This document shows, one piece after another, positions 9,157 to 19,516 of a stretch of 64,000 nt of DNA. The DNA lies in NCBI GenBank assembly GCA_022510685.1, contig JAFLTA010000003.1, forward strand, positions 44,765 through 108,764, in the 5' to 3' direction. Below the pieces are notes generated by a model. It was not told where the DNA came from. It did not search any database and worked only from the letters and a program-made list of their open reading frames with translations. Source of the DNA: Lachnospiraceae bacterium (lineage in GTDB: Bacteria > Bacillota > Clostridia > Lachnospirales > Lachnospiraceae). Every line of letters begins with the position of its first letter. Position 1 is the first letter of the stretch. A program made the position numbers and the translations under genes.

Positions 9157-10920
9157 ATGAAGAAAAAACTGCGAGTCATTATTATTACCAGTGTCATTAT
9201 GATGATTGGTATGGGAGTGTTTTTATGGAAAATGAATGGCCTGTCCAAGGAGAAGACGGCAGAGCAGGAGGCACTTCTCAAAGAAGAAAGAGATTTGCTG
9301 GGTGAGAGCAAGTTGAAAGTGATTGACGAAGTAGAAAAGGTAAATATCGTGCCGTTGTATCTTAGCGGAGAAAATAAGAATGTTGTGACGGTAGGTTATG
9401 CCAATGAGGCAGAAATCTATGAGGGCAGCAAAGGAAATGGAGCAGAGAAAACACTTACAGATATAAAGAAAAATAAAAAATTTACTTTTCAGGAACCGCT
9501 GTGGGCATACAATCCTTATGGGACGAATCCGCAGTCTATGTATGTATATTTCAGATCAAACGGAAGTGCATACTGCCGGTATACGGTTTCCGTGGAAGAC
9601 AAACAGATAGCGGACTTCACCAGGACTCTGCTGAATAATGGCTCCGGTAATTTAAGTAAGGAGCATGAGTATCAGTTGATTGGTCTTCTTCCGGGGCGGA
9701 CCAATTATATAACCATAAAAATGTATAACAAAAAGAAAGAGTTAGCGAGCACCGGTACATGGTCCATTGATGTGCCGGCAGATACGAAGGGATTTCCTGA
9801 GAGGATGACGGTGGAAAAGGGATATAGTAAACAAACCATTACCAATGGTTTATATACTGTGTTTGCGGATGGAGTAAAAGGCAGCGACGGCAAAAAGCAT
9901 TACGCGCTATTGCAGTATGATAACTCCGGTATTTTGCGGGCTAATTTTCCGTTGAATGGCAGCGTTGGAAGAAATATGCAGATTATTTATGATTCTCTTG
10001 TATTCCAGAGCGCGCCGAATCAGATTGTGCGGATGAATTACCTGGGTCAGGTGACCAATAGCTATCCGGTGTACGGATACAATATCAGTGGAGAATATGT
10101 TTATGATGGTAGCGGAAGTTTGTATATGATAGCGACTGCCAATGCCAAAAATGCGACAATCAACAGCAAGATTCTGAAACTTGAATTAGAAAGCGGTGAG
10201 GTGAGTCAGGAACTGGATATGGATACACTGTTGCCTAATGTATACAAAAAAGCGGTTAAGAAGCAGGGGAAAAAGAAAGCAAAAAACTGGGTGCAGGTCA
10301 ATTCCATCCAATGTACAGGCTCAAATCAGTTGTTAGTCAGTTCACAGACATTGTCCAGTATCTTTAAGGTAAGCCAGGTGGGAAGTTTACTGCCATCTGT
10401 GGATTACATAATTGCGGATAGTAAACTGTGGAAAGATGATAAGGAATTGAAGGGAAAAGTGCTTACCAAGGCATTAGCGGAAGGACAGGAAGTGGAGGAG
10501 ACTCCGGAGCCTGCAGTGCAGTCCATATTGGAAACACCGGAAATTCCGGATTTGTTTGAGTCCCAATACGGACAGAACAGCATGACATACACCCAAAAAT
10601 CAGGGGAAGGGCAATATTATCTGGAAATGTTAAACAACAATTCCGGGAAAGGTGCCAGTCAGGATGGAAGCTCCTATTATTATAAGTATTTTGTGGATGA
10701 GGGAGCGGGTAGTTATCAGTTAAATAAGATGCACTCATTGTCTTACACGGCAGGAAACGGAAATGTTATCATGGGAGATAACGTTATCATCTACTGCAAC
10801 AGTGGTGAGAAAACGATTCAGGAGACAGACAAGAAAGGAAAACTCATTCGTAAGTTTACCTCTGCGGTGCTTCCGTATCGAGTTTATAAGACCGATTGGA
10901 AAGGTTTTTGGTTTTACTAA
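9157..10920 (+). CDS. Aryl-sulfate sulfotransferase (AssT)-like protein, probably catalytically degenerate
   Basis: N-terminal signal anchor; AssT-like layout including 'WVQVNSI', 'SQYGQNSMTYTQKSGEGQYYLEMLNNN', 'YRVYKTDWKGFWF'. Confidence 0.7.
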   Translation: MKKKLRVIIITSVIMMIGMGVFLWKMNGLSKEKTAEQEALLKEERDLLGESKLKVIDEVEKVNIVPLYLSGENKNVVTVGYANEAEIYEGSKGNGAEKTLTDIKKNKKFTFQEPLWAYNPYGTNPQSMYVYFRSNGSAYCRYTVSVEDKQIADFTRTLLNNGSGNLSKEHEYQLIGLLPGRTNYITIKMYNKKKELASTGTWSIDVPADTKGFPERMTVEKGYSKQTITNGLYTVFADGVKGSDGKKHYALLQYDNSGILRANFPLNGSVGRNMQIIYDSLVFQSAPNQIVRMNYLGQVTNSYPVYGYNISGEYVYDGSGSLYMIATANAKNATINSKILKLELESGEVSQELDMDTLLPNVYKKAVKKQGKKKAKNWVQVNSIQCTGSNQLLVSSQTLSSIFKVSQVGSLLPSVDYIIADSKLWKDDKELKGKVLTKALAEGQEVEETPEPAVQSILETPEIPDLFESQYGQNSMTYTQKSGEGQYYLEMLNNNSGKGASQDGSSYYYKYFVDEGAGSYQLNKMHSLSYTAGNGNVIMGDNVIIYCNSGEKTIQETDKKGKLIRKFTSAVLPYRVYKTDWKGFWFY

Positions 10921-11069
10921 AGGGGAGCAATCGTTGACCCAAAATGGCAAAAGGAGTATACTTATCCTATGAACAGGATTCAAGCGGGTGCCGTTATCCT
11001 GGGTTTTAAGGTCTTGTGGCAGGTATGTGCCACAGACTCAATATCAATAAAATAGAGGAGGATTTTAAC

Positions 11070-11729
11070 ATGAAATTTTTTGTTGACACAGCCAAAATTG
11101 AGGACATTAAAAAAGCAAATGACATGGGGGTTATTTGTGGCGTGACAACCAACCCGTCTTTGATTGCCAAGGAGGGAGGCAAGAGCCAGGTTGATGTATT
11201 GAAGGAAATTGCAGCAATTGTGGATGGCCCAATCAGTGGTGAAGTTAAGGCAACTACTGTGGATGCTGAGGGAATGATTGCGGAGGGCCGCGAAATTGCA
11301 AAACTGCATCCTAACATGGTTGTAAAGATTCCGATGACGGTGGAAGGATTAAAGGCTACTAAGGTTTTGGCAAGCGAGGGGATTAAGTGTAACGTAACTT
11401 TGATTTTTTCTGCAAATCAGGCATTGCTGGCAGCGAAAGCAGGTGCAGCATATGTATCCCCATTCCTGGGACGTTTAGATGATATTTCTATGCCGGGAAT
11501 TGACCTGATTGAGCAGATTTCTGCTATCTTTGCAAACTATCCGGAAATTGATACGGAGATTATTGCTGCAAGTGTGCGTAACCCGATTCATGTAACAGAT
11601 TGTGCTCTTGCGGGAGCAGACATTGCAACTGTTCCATATGATGTTATTGAGCAGATGACGAAACATCCGTTGACGGATCAGGGTATTGCTAAGTTCCAGG
11701 CAGATTACAAGGCAGTATTCGGAGAGTAG
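11070..11729 (+). CDS. fsa: Fructose-6-phosphate aldolase / transaldolase-like (Fsa/TalC)
   Basis: '[36 protein letters not shown]...[12 protein letters not shown]'; ATG 11070 after GAGGAGG. Confidence 0.95.
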   Translation: MKFFVDTAKIEDIKKANDMGVICGVTTNPSLIAKEGGKSQVDVLKEIAAIVDGPISGEVKATTVDAEGMIAEGREIAKLHPNMVVKIPMTVEGLKATKVLASEGIKCNVTLIFSANQALLAAKAGAAYVSPFLGRLDDISMPGIDLIEQISAIFANYPEIDTEIIAASVRNPIHVTDCALAGADIATVPYDVIEQMTKHPLTDQGIAKFQADYKAVFGE

Positions 11730-11762
11730 TACGAAATATAGCGTGTGTGAATGGAGGAAAAT

Positions 11763-12590
11763 ATGGATACAGTAGCATTAAAAAAGACGGCAAATGAGGT
11801 TCGCAAAGGAATTGTGACGGCTGTACATAGCGCAAAGTCCGGTCATCCGGGCGGATCCTTATCTGCGGCAGATATTTTGACTTATCTTTACTTTGAGGAA
11901 ATGAACATTGACCCTGCCAATCCCAAAAAGGCAGACAGGGACCGTTTTGTATTGTCTAAAGGACACATCGCTCCGGCTTTGTATTCTACGCTGGCACAGC
12001 GAGGTTTCTTTCCGGTTGATGATTTGAAAACATTGCGTCATGTAGGTTCTTATCTGCAGGGACATCCGGATATGAAACATATTCCGGGTGTAGACATGTC
12101 CAGTGGTTCTTTGGGACAGGGCGGTTCTGCGGCAGTGGGAATGGCGCTCGCCGGCAAACTGGATAAGGCAGATTATCGTGTATATTGCGTGTTTGGAGAC
12201 GGAGAGATTCAGGAGGGACAGGTATGGGAGGCAGCTATGTTTGCCGGCGCCAGAAATCTGGACAACCTGGTATTTATTGTGGATAACAATGGTCTGCAGA
12301 TAGACGGAGATATTGAGGATGTATGTTCCCCATATCCGATTGCTGATAAGTTCAAGGCATTCAATTTCCATGTGATTGAAATTGACGCCCATGATTTTGC
12401 ACAGATTGATGCGGCATTTAAAGAGGCAAAAGAAACTAAGGGACAACCTACGGCGATTGTTGCAAAGAGTGTCAAGGGCAAAGGGGTATCTTTTATGGAG
12501 AATCAGGCTAGCTGGCACGGCTCAGCGCCTAACGATGACCAGTTTGCAGATGCAATCGCGGAGCTTGAAAAGGTTGGTGCGGCATTATAA
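11763..12590 (+). CDS. Transketolase, N-terminal subunit (TPP-binding)
   Basis: 'SAKSGHPGGSLSAADILTYLYF...DRFVLSKGHIAPALYS...VFGDGEIQEGQVWEAA'; start 11763 preferred. Confidence 0.95.
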   Translation: MDTVALKKTANEVRKGIVTAVHSAKSGHPGGSLSAADILTYLYFEEMNIDPANPKKADRDRFVLSKGHIAPALYSTLAQRGFFPVDDLKTLRHVGSYLQGHPDMKHIPGVDMSSGSLGQGGSAAVGMALAGKLDKADYRVYCVFGDGEIQEGQVWEAAMFAGARNLDNLVFIVDNNGLQIDGDIEDVCSPYPIADKFKAFNFHVIEIDAHDFAQIDAAFKEAKETKGQPTAIVAKSVKGKGVSFMENQASWHGSAPNDDQFADAIAELEKVGAAL

Positions 12591-12618
12591 GCCGTGGAAA
12601 TGGAATTGGAGGAAAAAA

Positions 12619-13557
12619 ATGGCAGAAGTGAAAAAAATTGCTACAAGAGAAAGTTATGGTAATGCTCTTGCAGAGCTGGGAAATGACTATCCAAATCTGG
12701 TTGTTTTAGATGCTGACCTTGCAGCGGCAACCAAGACAGGAATTTTCAAAAAGGCATTTCCGGACAGACATATTGACTGCGGTATCGCAGAGAGTAACAT
12801 GGTAGGTATTGCAGCAGGACTGGCTACCACAGGAAAGATTCCTTTTGTAAGTTCTTTTGCAATGTTCGCAGCGGGACGTGCGTTTGAGCAGGTTCGTAAT
12901 TCCGTGGGTTATCCGAAGTTAAATGTAAAAATCGGAGCTACCCATGCAGGAATTTCCGTAGGTGAAGATGGAGCTACCCATCAGTGTTGTGAGGACTTGG
13001 CGTTGATGCGTACCATTCCGGGTATGGTTGTCATGAATCCGTCCGATGATGTGGAGGCAAAAGCTGCTGTAAAAGCGGCATTAGACCATGAGGGTCCGGT
13101 ATATATCCGTTTTGGACGTCTGGCGGTGCCGGTTATCAATGATAAGCCGGATTATAAGTTCCAGCTGGGCAAGGGTGTTGTGCTTCGCGAGGGTAAGGAT
13201 GTCACCCTGATTGCCACAGGATTAGAGGTTTCTGAAACTTTAGATGCCGCTGAGAAGCTGGCTGCTGACGGCATAGACGCTAAGGTAATCAACATCCATA
13301 CGATTAAGCCGTTAGATGAGGAGCTGGTGGTGGCTGCCGCAAAGGAAACAGGCAAAGTGGTAACGGTAGAAGAACATTCCGTGATCGGCGGTCTGGGCAG
13401 TGCTGTATGCGATGTCCTTAGTGAAAAAGCGCCTACACCGGTATTGAAAATCGGTGTGAACGATACGTTCGGTGAGTCCGGTCCGGCAGTGGAATTGATT
13501 AAAAAGTATGGTTTGGACAGCGAAGGCATATATCAGAAAGTAAAAGCATTTCTGTAA
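12619..13557 (+). CDS. Transketolase, C-terminal subunit
   Basis: 'MAEVKKIATRESYGNALAELG...DCGIAESNMVGIAAGLATTGKIPFVSSFAMF'; ATG at 12619 after GGAGG. Confidence 0.95.
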   Translation: MAEVKKIATRESYGNALAELGNDYPNLVVLDADLAAATKTGIFKKAFPDRHIDCGIAESNMVGIAAGLATTGKIPFVSSFAMFAAGRAFEQVRNSVGYPKLNVKIGATHAGISVGEDGATHQCCEDLALMRTIPGMVVMNPSDDVEAKAAVKAALDHEGPVYIRFGRLAVPVINDKPDYKFQLGKGVVLREGKDVTLIATGLEVSETLDAAEKLAADGIDAKVINIHTIKPLDEELVVAAAKETGKVVTVEEHSVIGGLGSAVCDVLSEKAPTPVLKIGVNDTFGESGPAVELIKKYGLDSEGIYQKVKAFL

Positions 13558-13610
13558 AAAAATTAATCGCAAAAAAATAATATCAGATAACTATTTATGA
13601 TATTTCGGAG

Positions 13611-13648
13611 ACGAACCGGTGTATACCAATGCACCGGTTCGTTTTTTT
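13611..13648 (+). terminator. Rho-independent terminator after transketolase
   Basis: ACGAACCGGTG...CACCGGTTCGT + TTTTTT. Confidence 0.88.
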
Positions 13649-13763
13649 CGCTTACAATTTGGCTTTGTTATGCTAAATTTGGCTTTTGCCATCTGAGGAC
13701 TATTTGACAAAATGACGGATACAGACTATTCTAAAAGGTAGTGGATTTAACCATCGTAGTAAT

Positions 13764-15101
13764 ATGGAAATGAGGGTACCAATGGAAAGTTTTAAAGTAA
13801 AACCTTTGAAAGAGCCGCCTGCTATTTGCGTGCGGGTGCCCGGTTCAAAGAGCATTACCAATCGTGCCATGTTGTTGGCAGCCATGGGGGAGGGAACCAC
13901 ACTGTTACAGGGAGTACAGTTTAGCGAAGATTCCCTGTATTTTATGAAAGCATTGCAGGATATGGGATTTGATGTTCAGGCAGATCAGGAGGCATGCACC
14001 ATACGCGTGCGCGGTTTTGGAGGTCATATTCCCAGAGAACAGGCAACGATTTATGTGGGAAGTGCCGGCACGGCAGCTCGCTTTTTGACAGCCTTTGCTG
14101 CAATGTCTAACGGTCGATACCGTTTCAATGCATCAGAGCAGATGAATAAACGCCCCATGAGGGAACTGTTTCAGGCATTAGAGGAATTGGGAGCCCGTTT
14201 TACATGGCTTGGGGACCCTTATCGATTTCCTATGGAAATACATGGTATGGGACGACGGATTGGAGAGTACCGAATTCAGTTGAATATAGACCGCAGCAGC
14301 CAGTTTCTAAGCGCTCTGCTTATGACAGCACCACTGGCAATGGATTTGCTCACTGTGGAATTGACTGGGAAGCGGAGTGCGCGCTCCTATGTGGCGATGA
14401 CAGAGAAAATGATGCGCCAGTTTGGGCATTCCGGTGTGCTAAAGCACGGAGAGGACTGCTATCAGGTGAGAAAGGCATCTTATCATGCCATGGAATATAC
14501 GGTAGAGCCGGATGTTTCGGCAGCCTGTTATTTTTATGCGGCAGCCGCTATCACCGGTGGCAGTGCCATTGTACGGTATATGCAAAAGGAATCCCTGCAA
14601 GGAGATATGCGTTTTCTGGACGTATTGGAAAAAATGGGTTGTAAACGCCAGTGGGGACGTATGGAGGAGACCGGGGAGCCGGCTCTCCAAATTATCGGAC
14701 CGGAGAACGGAATACTAAAAGGCGTAGATGTGGATATGAGTGACTTTTCAGACCAGACATTGACCTTAGCTGCAATTGCGCCTTTTGCGGACGGACCGGT
14801 GACGGTTCATGGCGTGGCACATATTCGCAGGCAGGAGTCAGACAGGCTGCAGGCAATTGTCAACGAATTAAATAAAATGGGAATACGGTGTGAGATGTTG
14901 GAGGATGGAGTCACCATCTATCCGGGGGCTCCGACAGGGGCACAGATTGAAACGTATCAGGATCACCGGGTGGCAATGTCGTTTGCTCTCACGGGGCTGC
15001 GCACGGAGGGAATAGAAATTCTTAATCCGGAATGTTGCCGAAAAACTTTCGCGGATTATTTTACTGTGTTTGCAAAAGTGTTCAAACAAAATAAACTTTA
15101 G
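13764..15101 (+). CDS. aroA: 3-phosphoshikimate 1-carboxyvinyltransferase (EPSP synthase)
   Basis: 'VPGSKSITNRAMLLAAMGEG', 'YVGSAGTAARFLTA', 'QDHRVAMSFALTGL'. Confidence 0.95.
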   Translation: MEMRVPMESFKVKPLKEPPAICVRVPGSKSITNRAMLLAAMGEGTTLLQGVQFSEDSLYFMKALQDMGFDVQADQEACTIRVRGFGGHIPREQATIYVGSAGTAARFLTAFAAMSNGRYRFNASEQMNKRPMRELFQALEELGARFTWLGDPYRFPMEIHGMGRRIGEYRIQLNIDRSSQFLSALLMTAPLAMDLLTVELTGKRSARSYVAMTEKMMRQFGHSGVLKHGEDCYQVRKASYHAMEYTVEPDVSAACYFYAAAAITGGSAIVRYMQKESLQGDMRFLDVLEKMGCKRQWGRMEETGEPALQIIGPENGILKGVDVDMSDFSDQTLTLAAIAPFADGPVTVHGVAHIRRQESDRLQAIVNELNKMGIRCEMLEDGVTIYPGAPTGAQIETYQDHRVAMSFALTGLRTEGIEILNPECCRKTFADYFTVFAKVFKQNKL

Positions 15102-15119
15102 GAAGGAAACACACATATT

Positions 15120-16886
15120 ATGAAAGGAATTATAGATATATTACAGGAAGAAGTGAAGGCAGCATTTGAGCAGGCAGGATATGACGGAAAATATGCAAAG
15201 GTGACACTGTCTAATCGTCCGGATTTATGCCAGTATCAGTGCAATGGCGCCCTGGCGATGGCAAAGGAATATCACAAGGCACCGATTCAAATGGCAGAGC
15301 AGGTTGTGACGGTGCTTCAGGAATCAAAAACATTTCAGGAAATCACGGCACAGGCGCCGGGATTTATCAATATGACAGTCAGTGACGCTTTTTTGGCAGA
15401 TTATATGAATGCCATGAGGAAAGCGGAGAGGTATGGGGTAGAACAGTCGGAGCATGAGGAAACGATTGTGATTGATTACGGTGGGGCAAATGTGGCAAAG
15501 CCGCTTCATGTAGGACATTTGCGCTCTGCGATTATTGGAGAAAGTATTAAGCGCACGGCAAAGTATTTGGGGCATAAGGTGATTGGAGATGCCCATTTGG
15601 GAGACTGGGGACTGCAAATCGGTCTCATTATCACGGAGTTAAAGCACAGACAACCGGATTTAGTGTACTTTGATGAGAATTTTGATGGAGAATATCCTGC
15701 AGAGGCACCTTTTACGATGGCAGACCTGGAGGAAATTTATCCGTATGCCAATAAGTATTCCAAGGAAAATGAGGAATACAAGGAGGAAGCGCAGGAGGCG
15801 ACGGCACAGATGCAGGCTGGCAGAAAGGGGTATCGGGCTCTCTGGCAGCATATTGTGGATGTGTCTGTGGCAGATTTGCGTGAAATCTATACCAAGCTGG
15901 GCGTGGATTTTGATTTATGGAAAAAAGAATCCGATGCACAGCCGTATATCCCGGACATGGTTCAGGGGATGAAAGATGGCGGATATGCCCATATTGATGA
16001 GGGGGCATTGGTGGTCGATGTGAAGGAGGAGACGGATACGAAGGAGATTCCTCCCTGTATGATTTTAAAATCCAATGGGGCAACTCTGTATAACACAACG
16101 GATTTGGCGACAATCGTTGAAAGACGTAAGCTGTTTGACCCGACTCGCATAGTGTATGTAGTTGATAAGAGACAGGCTCTCTATTTTGAGCAGGTTTTCC
16201 GCTGTGCCAAAAAGACGAAAATCATTGGGGAAGATGTAGATTTGGTTTTTCTTGGTTTTGGCACAATGAACGGAAAAGACGGCAAGCCGTTTAAGACGCG
16301 AGACGGTGGTGTATTGCGCTTGGAGCATTTGCTTCAGGATGTGACGGAAAAGGTGTCAGAGAAAATGGCAGACCGTGATATGGATGAGAAGACACGGGCA
16401 GAGGTTGCTGCAAAAGTAGGACTGGCGGCAATCAAATACGGTGATTTGAGCAATCAGGCATCTAAGGATTATGTGTTTGATATGGAGCGTTTTACTTCAT
16501 TTGAAGGTAATACCGGACCGTATATTATGTACACGATTGTGCGTATTAAGTCCCTTTTGGCAAAAGTGGCGGATATGGGAATCGCCGTTGCAGAGGAGAC
16601 AGTAATCCTGCCGGCACAAAATAAGAGTGTTACAGATGTGATGCTGTCATTATCCAAGTGGGGTGAGACAGTACAGGCGGCGTATGCGGAGTTAGCTCCT
16701 CACAAAATATGTCAGTTCATCTATGAATTATCAGATGCTTTTAATAAATTTTATCATGACAATAAAATTGCAACGAATCCGGAGGAAACAGTGAGGGATT
16801 CTTATATCAAGCTTAGTATGCTGGTTGGAAATGTTCTGGAGGTTGCAGTGGAGCTTTTAGGATTGGAGGCACCGGACCGGATGTAG
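15120..16886 (+). CDS. argS: Arginyl-tRNA synthetase
   Basis: 'IDYGGANVAKPLHVGHLRSAIIGESIKR', 'TTDLATIVERR', 'FKTRDGGVLRLEHLL', 'FNKFYHDNKI'. Confidence 0.97.
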   Translation: MKGIIDILQEEVKAAFEQAGYDGKYAKVTLSNRPDLCQYQCNGALAMAKEYHKAPIQMAEQVVTVLQESKTFQEITAQAPGFINMTVSDAFLADYMNAMRKAERYGVEQSEHEETIVIDYGGANVAKPLHVGHLRSAIIGESIKRTAKYLGHKVIGDAHLGDWGLQIGLIITELKHRQPDLVYFDENFDGEYPAEAPFTMADLEEIYPYANKYSKENEEYKEEAQEATAQMQAGRKGYRALWQHIVDVSVADLREIYTKLGVDFDLWKKESDAQPYIPDMVQGMKDGGYAHIDEGALVVDVKEETDTKEIPPCMILKSNGATLYNTTDLATIVERRKLFDPTRIVYVVDKRQALYFEQVFRCAKKTKIIGEDVDLVFLGFGTMNGKDGKPFKTRDGGVLRLEHLLQDVTEKVSEKMADRDMDEKTRAEVAAKVGLAAIKYGDLSNQASKDYVFDMERFTSFEGNTGPYIMYTIVRIKSLLAKVADMGIAVAEETVILPAQNKSVTDVMLSLSKWGETVQAAYAELAPHKICQFIYELSDAFNKFYHDNKIATNPEETVRDSYIKLSMLVGNVLEVAVELLGLEAPDRM

Positions 16887-16936
16887 GCTATGATGAAAAG
16901 ATTATAAGTATTTAGCTGGTTTCAGAGAGTTGAGGC

Positions 16937-18265
16937 GTGACGGAACGGAGGATTAGTATGTATCGTTTGATATCCCGCCTGGTCATTTACCGGGATATGG
17001 AGGAGGACAGTATTTTGCTAAAGCTGGCAGATATTTGCCGGCGTTTTAACAGCGGAAACTATGAAAAGGAAAATCTGGTTACGGAAATTTATGAGCAGAT
17101 TCATCGTTTACTGGATTTATCCACCCGCTACGGATTTGACAAAAATTTATGGCACAATTATCTTGCGTTCCAGTTGGCGATGAGTGAAAATCCGTTTACT
17201 ATTGTTTCGGAAAAAGTGGGGGCCAATGACGGGACGGTCAATGCCTTTGCTAAAGGTGACTTTCGCATTTTCAAGGAGTTGTTTGACTATGACTTTTCTG
17301 TTTTGGAAAAGGAACTGGAGATAGATTGCTTTTCCGTCATATGTCATTATCAGGCAGTGGGAAAAAGCGAACAGATTTTCAACAAAAGTGTCAGCGAGAA
17401 AGTGCAGGAGCTTAGCGAGGAGATTGAGCAGGCTCAGAATGACGAAGACTTGTACCGGATTGTCACAAACTTTTATAAAACCTATGGGGTTGGAAAGTTT
17501 GGACTCAATAAGGCTTTTCGGGTTACCGTATCCGGAGAGCATGAGGTATTGGTGCCGATAACCAGCACCGGAGATATGCGCCTGTCGGATTTGATTGGAT
17601 ATGAAAGCCAGAAGCAGAAGCTGATTGAAAATACGGAAGCGTTCGTATCGGGCAGAGAGGCAAATAATGTATTGCTGTTCGGTGATGCGGGCACAGGAAA
17701 ATCCACCAGCATTAAAGCGCTTCTCAACGAGTATTACAGCAGGGGTTTACGGATGATAGAAGTGTATAAACACGAATTTTCGTACTTATCACAGATAATT
17801 GCGGAAATTAAGAATAGAAACTATCGCTTTGTGATATACATGGATGATTTGTCTTTTGAGGAATTTGAGATAGAATATAAATACCTCAAGGCAGTGATTG
17901 AGGGTGGATTGGAGACGAAACCGGAAAATGTACTGATTTATGCCACATCAAACCGGAGACATTTGATTCGGGAGACATGGAGCGACCGGTCGGATATGTC
18001 TCAGGATGAACTGCATCGTTCGGACACTATGCAGGAGAAGCTTTCTCTCGCAGCACGTTTTGGCGTGACAATCGGTTTTTATCGTCCGAAGCAACAGGAA
18101 TATTTTGAGATTGTGAAAGAGTTGGCAAAGAAGTATCCGCAGATTACTCTGTCAGATGAGGAGCTATGTAGAAAAGCAAACCAATGGGAGTTAAGCCACG
18201 GAGGAATTTCCGGGCGTACAGCCAGCCAGTTTGTAACTTATCTGGCGGGGCGTACCGGGGAGTGA
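16937..18265 (+). CDS. DUF815 family ATPase
   Basis: Walker A '[21 protein letters not shown]'; '[48 protein letters not shown]'. Confidence 0.93.
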   Translation: MTERRISMYRLISRLVIYRDMEEDSILLKLADICRRFNSGNYEKENLVTEIYEQIHRLLDLSTRYGFDKNLWHNYLAFQLAMSENPFTIVSEKVGANDGTVNAFAKGDFRIFKELFDYDFSVLEKELEIDCFSVICHYQAVGKSEQIFNKSVSEKVQELSEEIEQAQNDEDLYRIVTNFYKTYGVGKFGLNKAFRVTVSGEHEVLVPITSTGDMRLSDLIGYESQKQKLIENTEAFVSGREANNVLLFGDAGTGKSTSIKALLNEYYSRGLRMIEVYKHEFSYLSQIIAEIKNRNYRFVIYMDDLSFEEFEIEYKYLKAVIEGGLETKPENVLIYATSNRRHLIRETWSDRSDMSQDELHRSDTMQEKLSLAARFGVTIGFYRPKQQEYFEIVKELAKKYPQITLSDEELCRKANQWELSHGGISGRTASQFVTYLAGRTGE

Positions 18266-18310
18266 TAAAGGCTTTGCGGTTGTAGTGTCAACAATTATAA
18301 TGGAGGTTCT

Positions 18311-19516
18311 ATGGGTAAAGTATTTCGTAAAATATTAGAATATACAATGTTATTTTGTCTGGTATGCGGTATCGGTGTGCTGATATCCGGAAATACCGCA
18401 TTGGCGGCAGAGGCAAATATAAAAGGGGCGAAGGCTGCAGTTTTGAAAGCATATAAGCAGTATCAGACAGAGGTGGATGTATCTGCATACAATTTGATCA
18501 ACGGGAGAGACAGTGGTGCCGTTGTTGATATGATGACAGAGATTATAGCCCAGACTCCAGATTTATTTTATGCGGGACAGAAATTTTCAAAGCTCGTAAA
18601 TGCGTCCTCTAATCAGATTATAAAATTGGAATTAAGTTACGTAAAGGCATTTAAAACGTCATCCGGAAAGATTAATACGGCTAAGATTAAGAAGACACGC
18701 AGCCAGATAAAGAGTAAGGTGAAAAAAGTACTATCGCAGGTGTCTTCGAATATGACAAAGCTGGAAAAAGCATTGGTGATTCATGATTATCTGGTACAGA
18801 ACACATCTTATTATGACGGCAATGAGGACTACGCAACCAGTGAATGGGGTGTACTCTTAAAAGGAAAGGGCAATTGTCAGGGGTACTCCAAAGCATATGC
18901 CATTTTGCTGGAAAAAGTCGGTATTCCCGTGAAATATGCGGATTCCATCGAAATGCAGCATATGTGGAATGTGATTAAATTAAATGGAAAGTGGTATCAT
19001 GTTGACGTGACATGGGATGATCCGGTTCATCCGGTGACACAAAAAAATCAATATGGGTTGGTAATGCATGAAAATTTTCTGTGCAGCACAACAAATATGA
19101 AGAAAAGAGGATATACAGGCATACGCTGCAGTGTAAAGACCTCTAAAAAATACGATAATAAATACTGGAAAAAGGTAAACAGCGGATTTGCATATCGCAG
19201 CGGGAAGTGGCTGTTTCAAACAAACAGTGCCATTAAGCAACGTACCCGCATTGCAAGCGGCTCATCAAAAACTTTGAGTCATGCAGGAGGTATTTCCTTT
19301 ATTAAGGCAAGTAAAAATAAGTATTATTTTATAAATTATAACCGTGTTTATCTGTATAATCGAAAATCCAACCGGGTCAGCCTCGTATTAGACGGAGTAA
19401 TCGATTACAATAAATACAATTTAACACAATTGCGGTATCAAAAGGGAGAATTGGAGATACGCATGTTGAGAGGCAGCAAAACGAAAATTGTTGTTATGCA
19501 TCTCAATAACAAATAA
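18311..19516 (+). CDS. Secreted transglutaminase-like domain protein
   Basis: Signal peptide; 'GNCQGYSKAYAILLEKVGIPVKYADSIEMQHMWNVIKLNGKWYHVDVTWDDPV' Cys-His-Asp triad. Confidence 0.9.
   Translation: MGKVFRKILEYTMLFCLVCGIGVLISGNTALAAEANIKGAKAAVLKAYKQYQTEVDVSAYNLINGRDSGAVVDMMTEIIAQTPDLFYAGQKFSKLVNASSNQIIKLELSYVKAFKTSSGKINTAKIKKTRSQIKSKVKKVLSQVSSNMTKLEKALVIHDYLVQNTSYYDGNEDYATSEWGVLLKGKGNCQGYSKAYAILLEKVGIPVKYADSIEMQHMWNVIKLNGKWYHVDVTWDDPVHPVTQKNQYGLVMHENFLCSTTNMKKRGYTGIRCSVKTSKKYDNKYWKKVNSGFAYRSGKWLFQTNSAIKQRTRIASGSSKTLSHAGGISFIKASKNKYYFINYNRVYLYNRKSNRVSLVLDGVIDYNKYNLTQLRYQKGELEIRMLRGSKTKIVVMHLNNK

Noticed and set aside
11859-12518. 219-aa minus-strand ORF
   Set aside because: Fully antisense to the transketolase N-terminal subunit; no family signature.
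12376-12618. N-terminal extension of the transketolase C-subunit ORF
   Set aside because: Out-of-frame overlap with the upstream subunit; basic low-information sequence; the real start is ATG 12619 with GGAGG.
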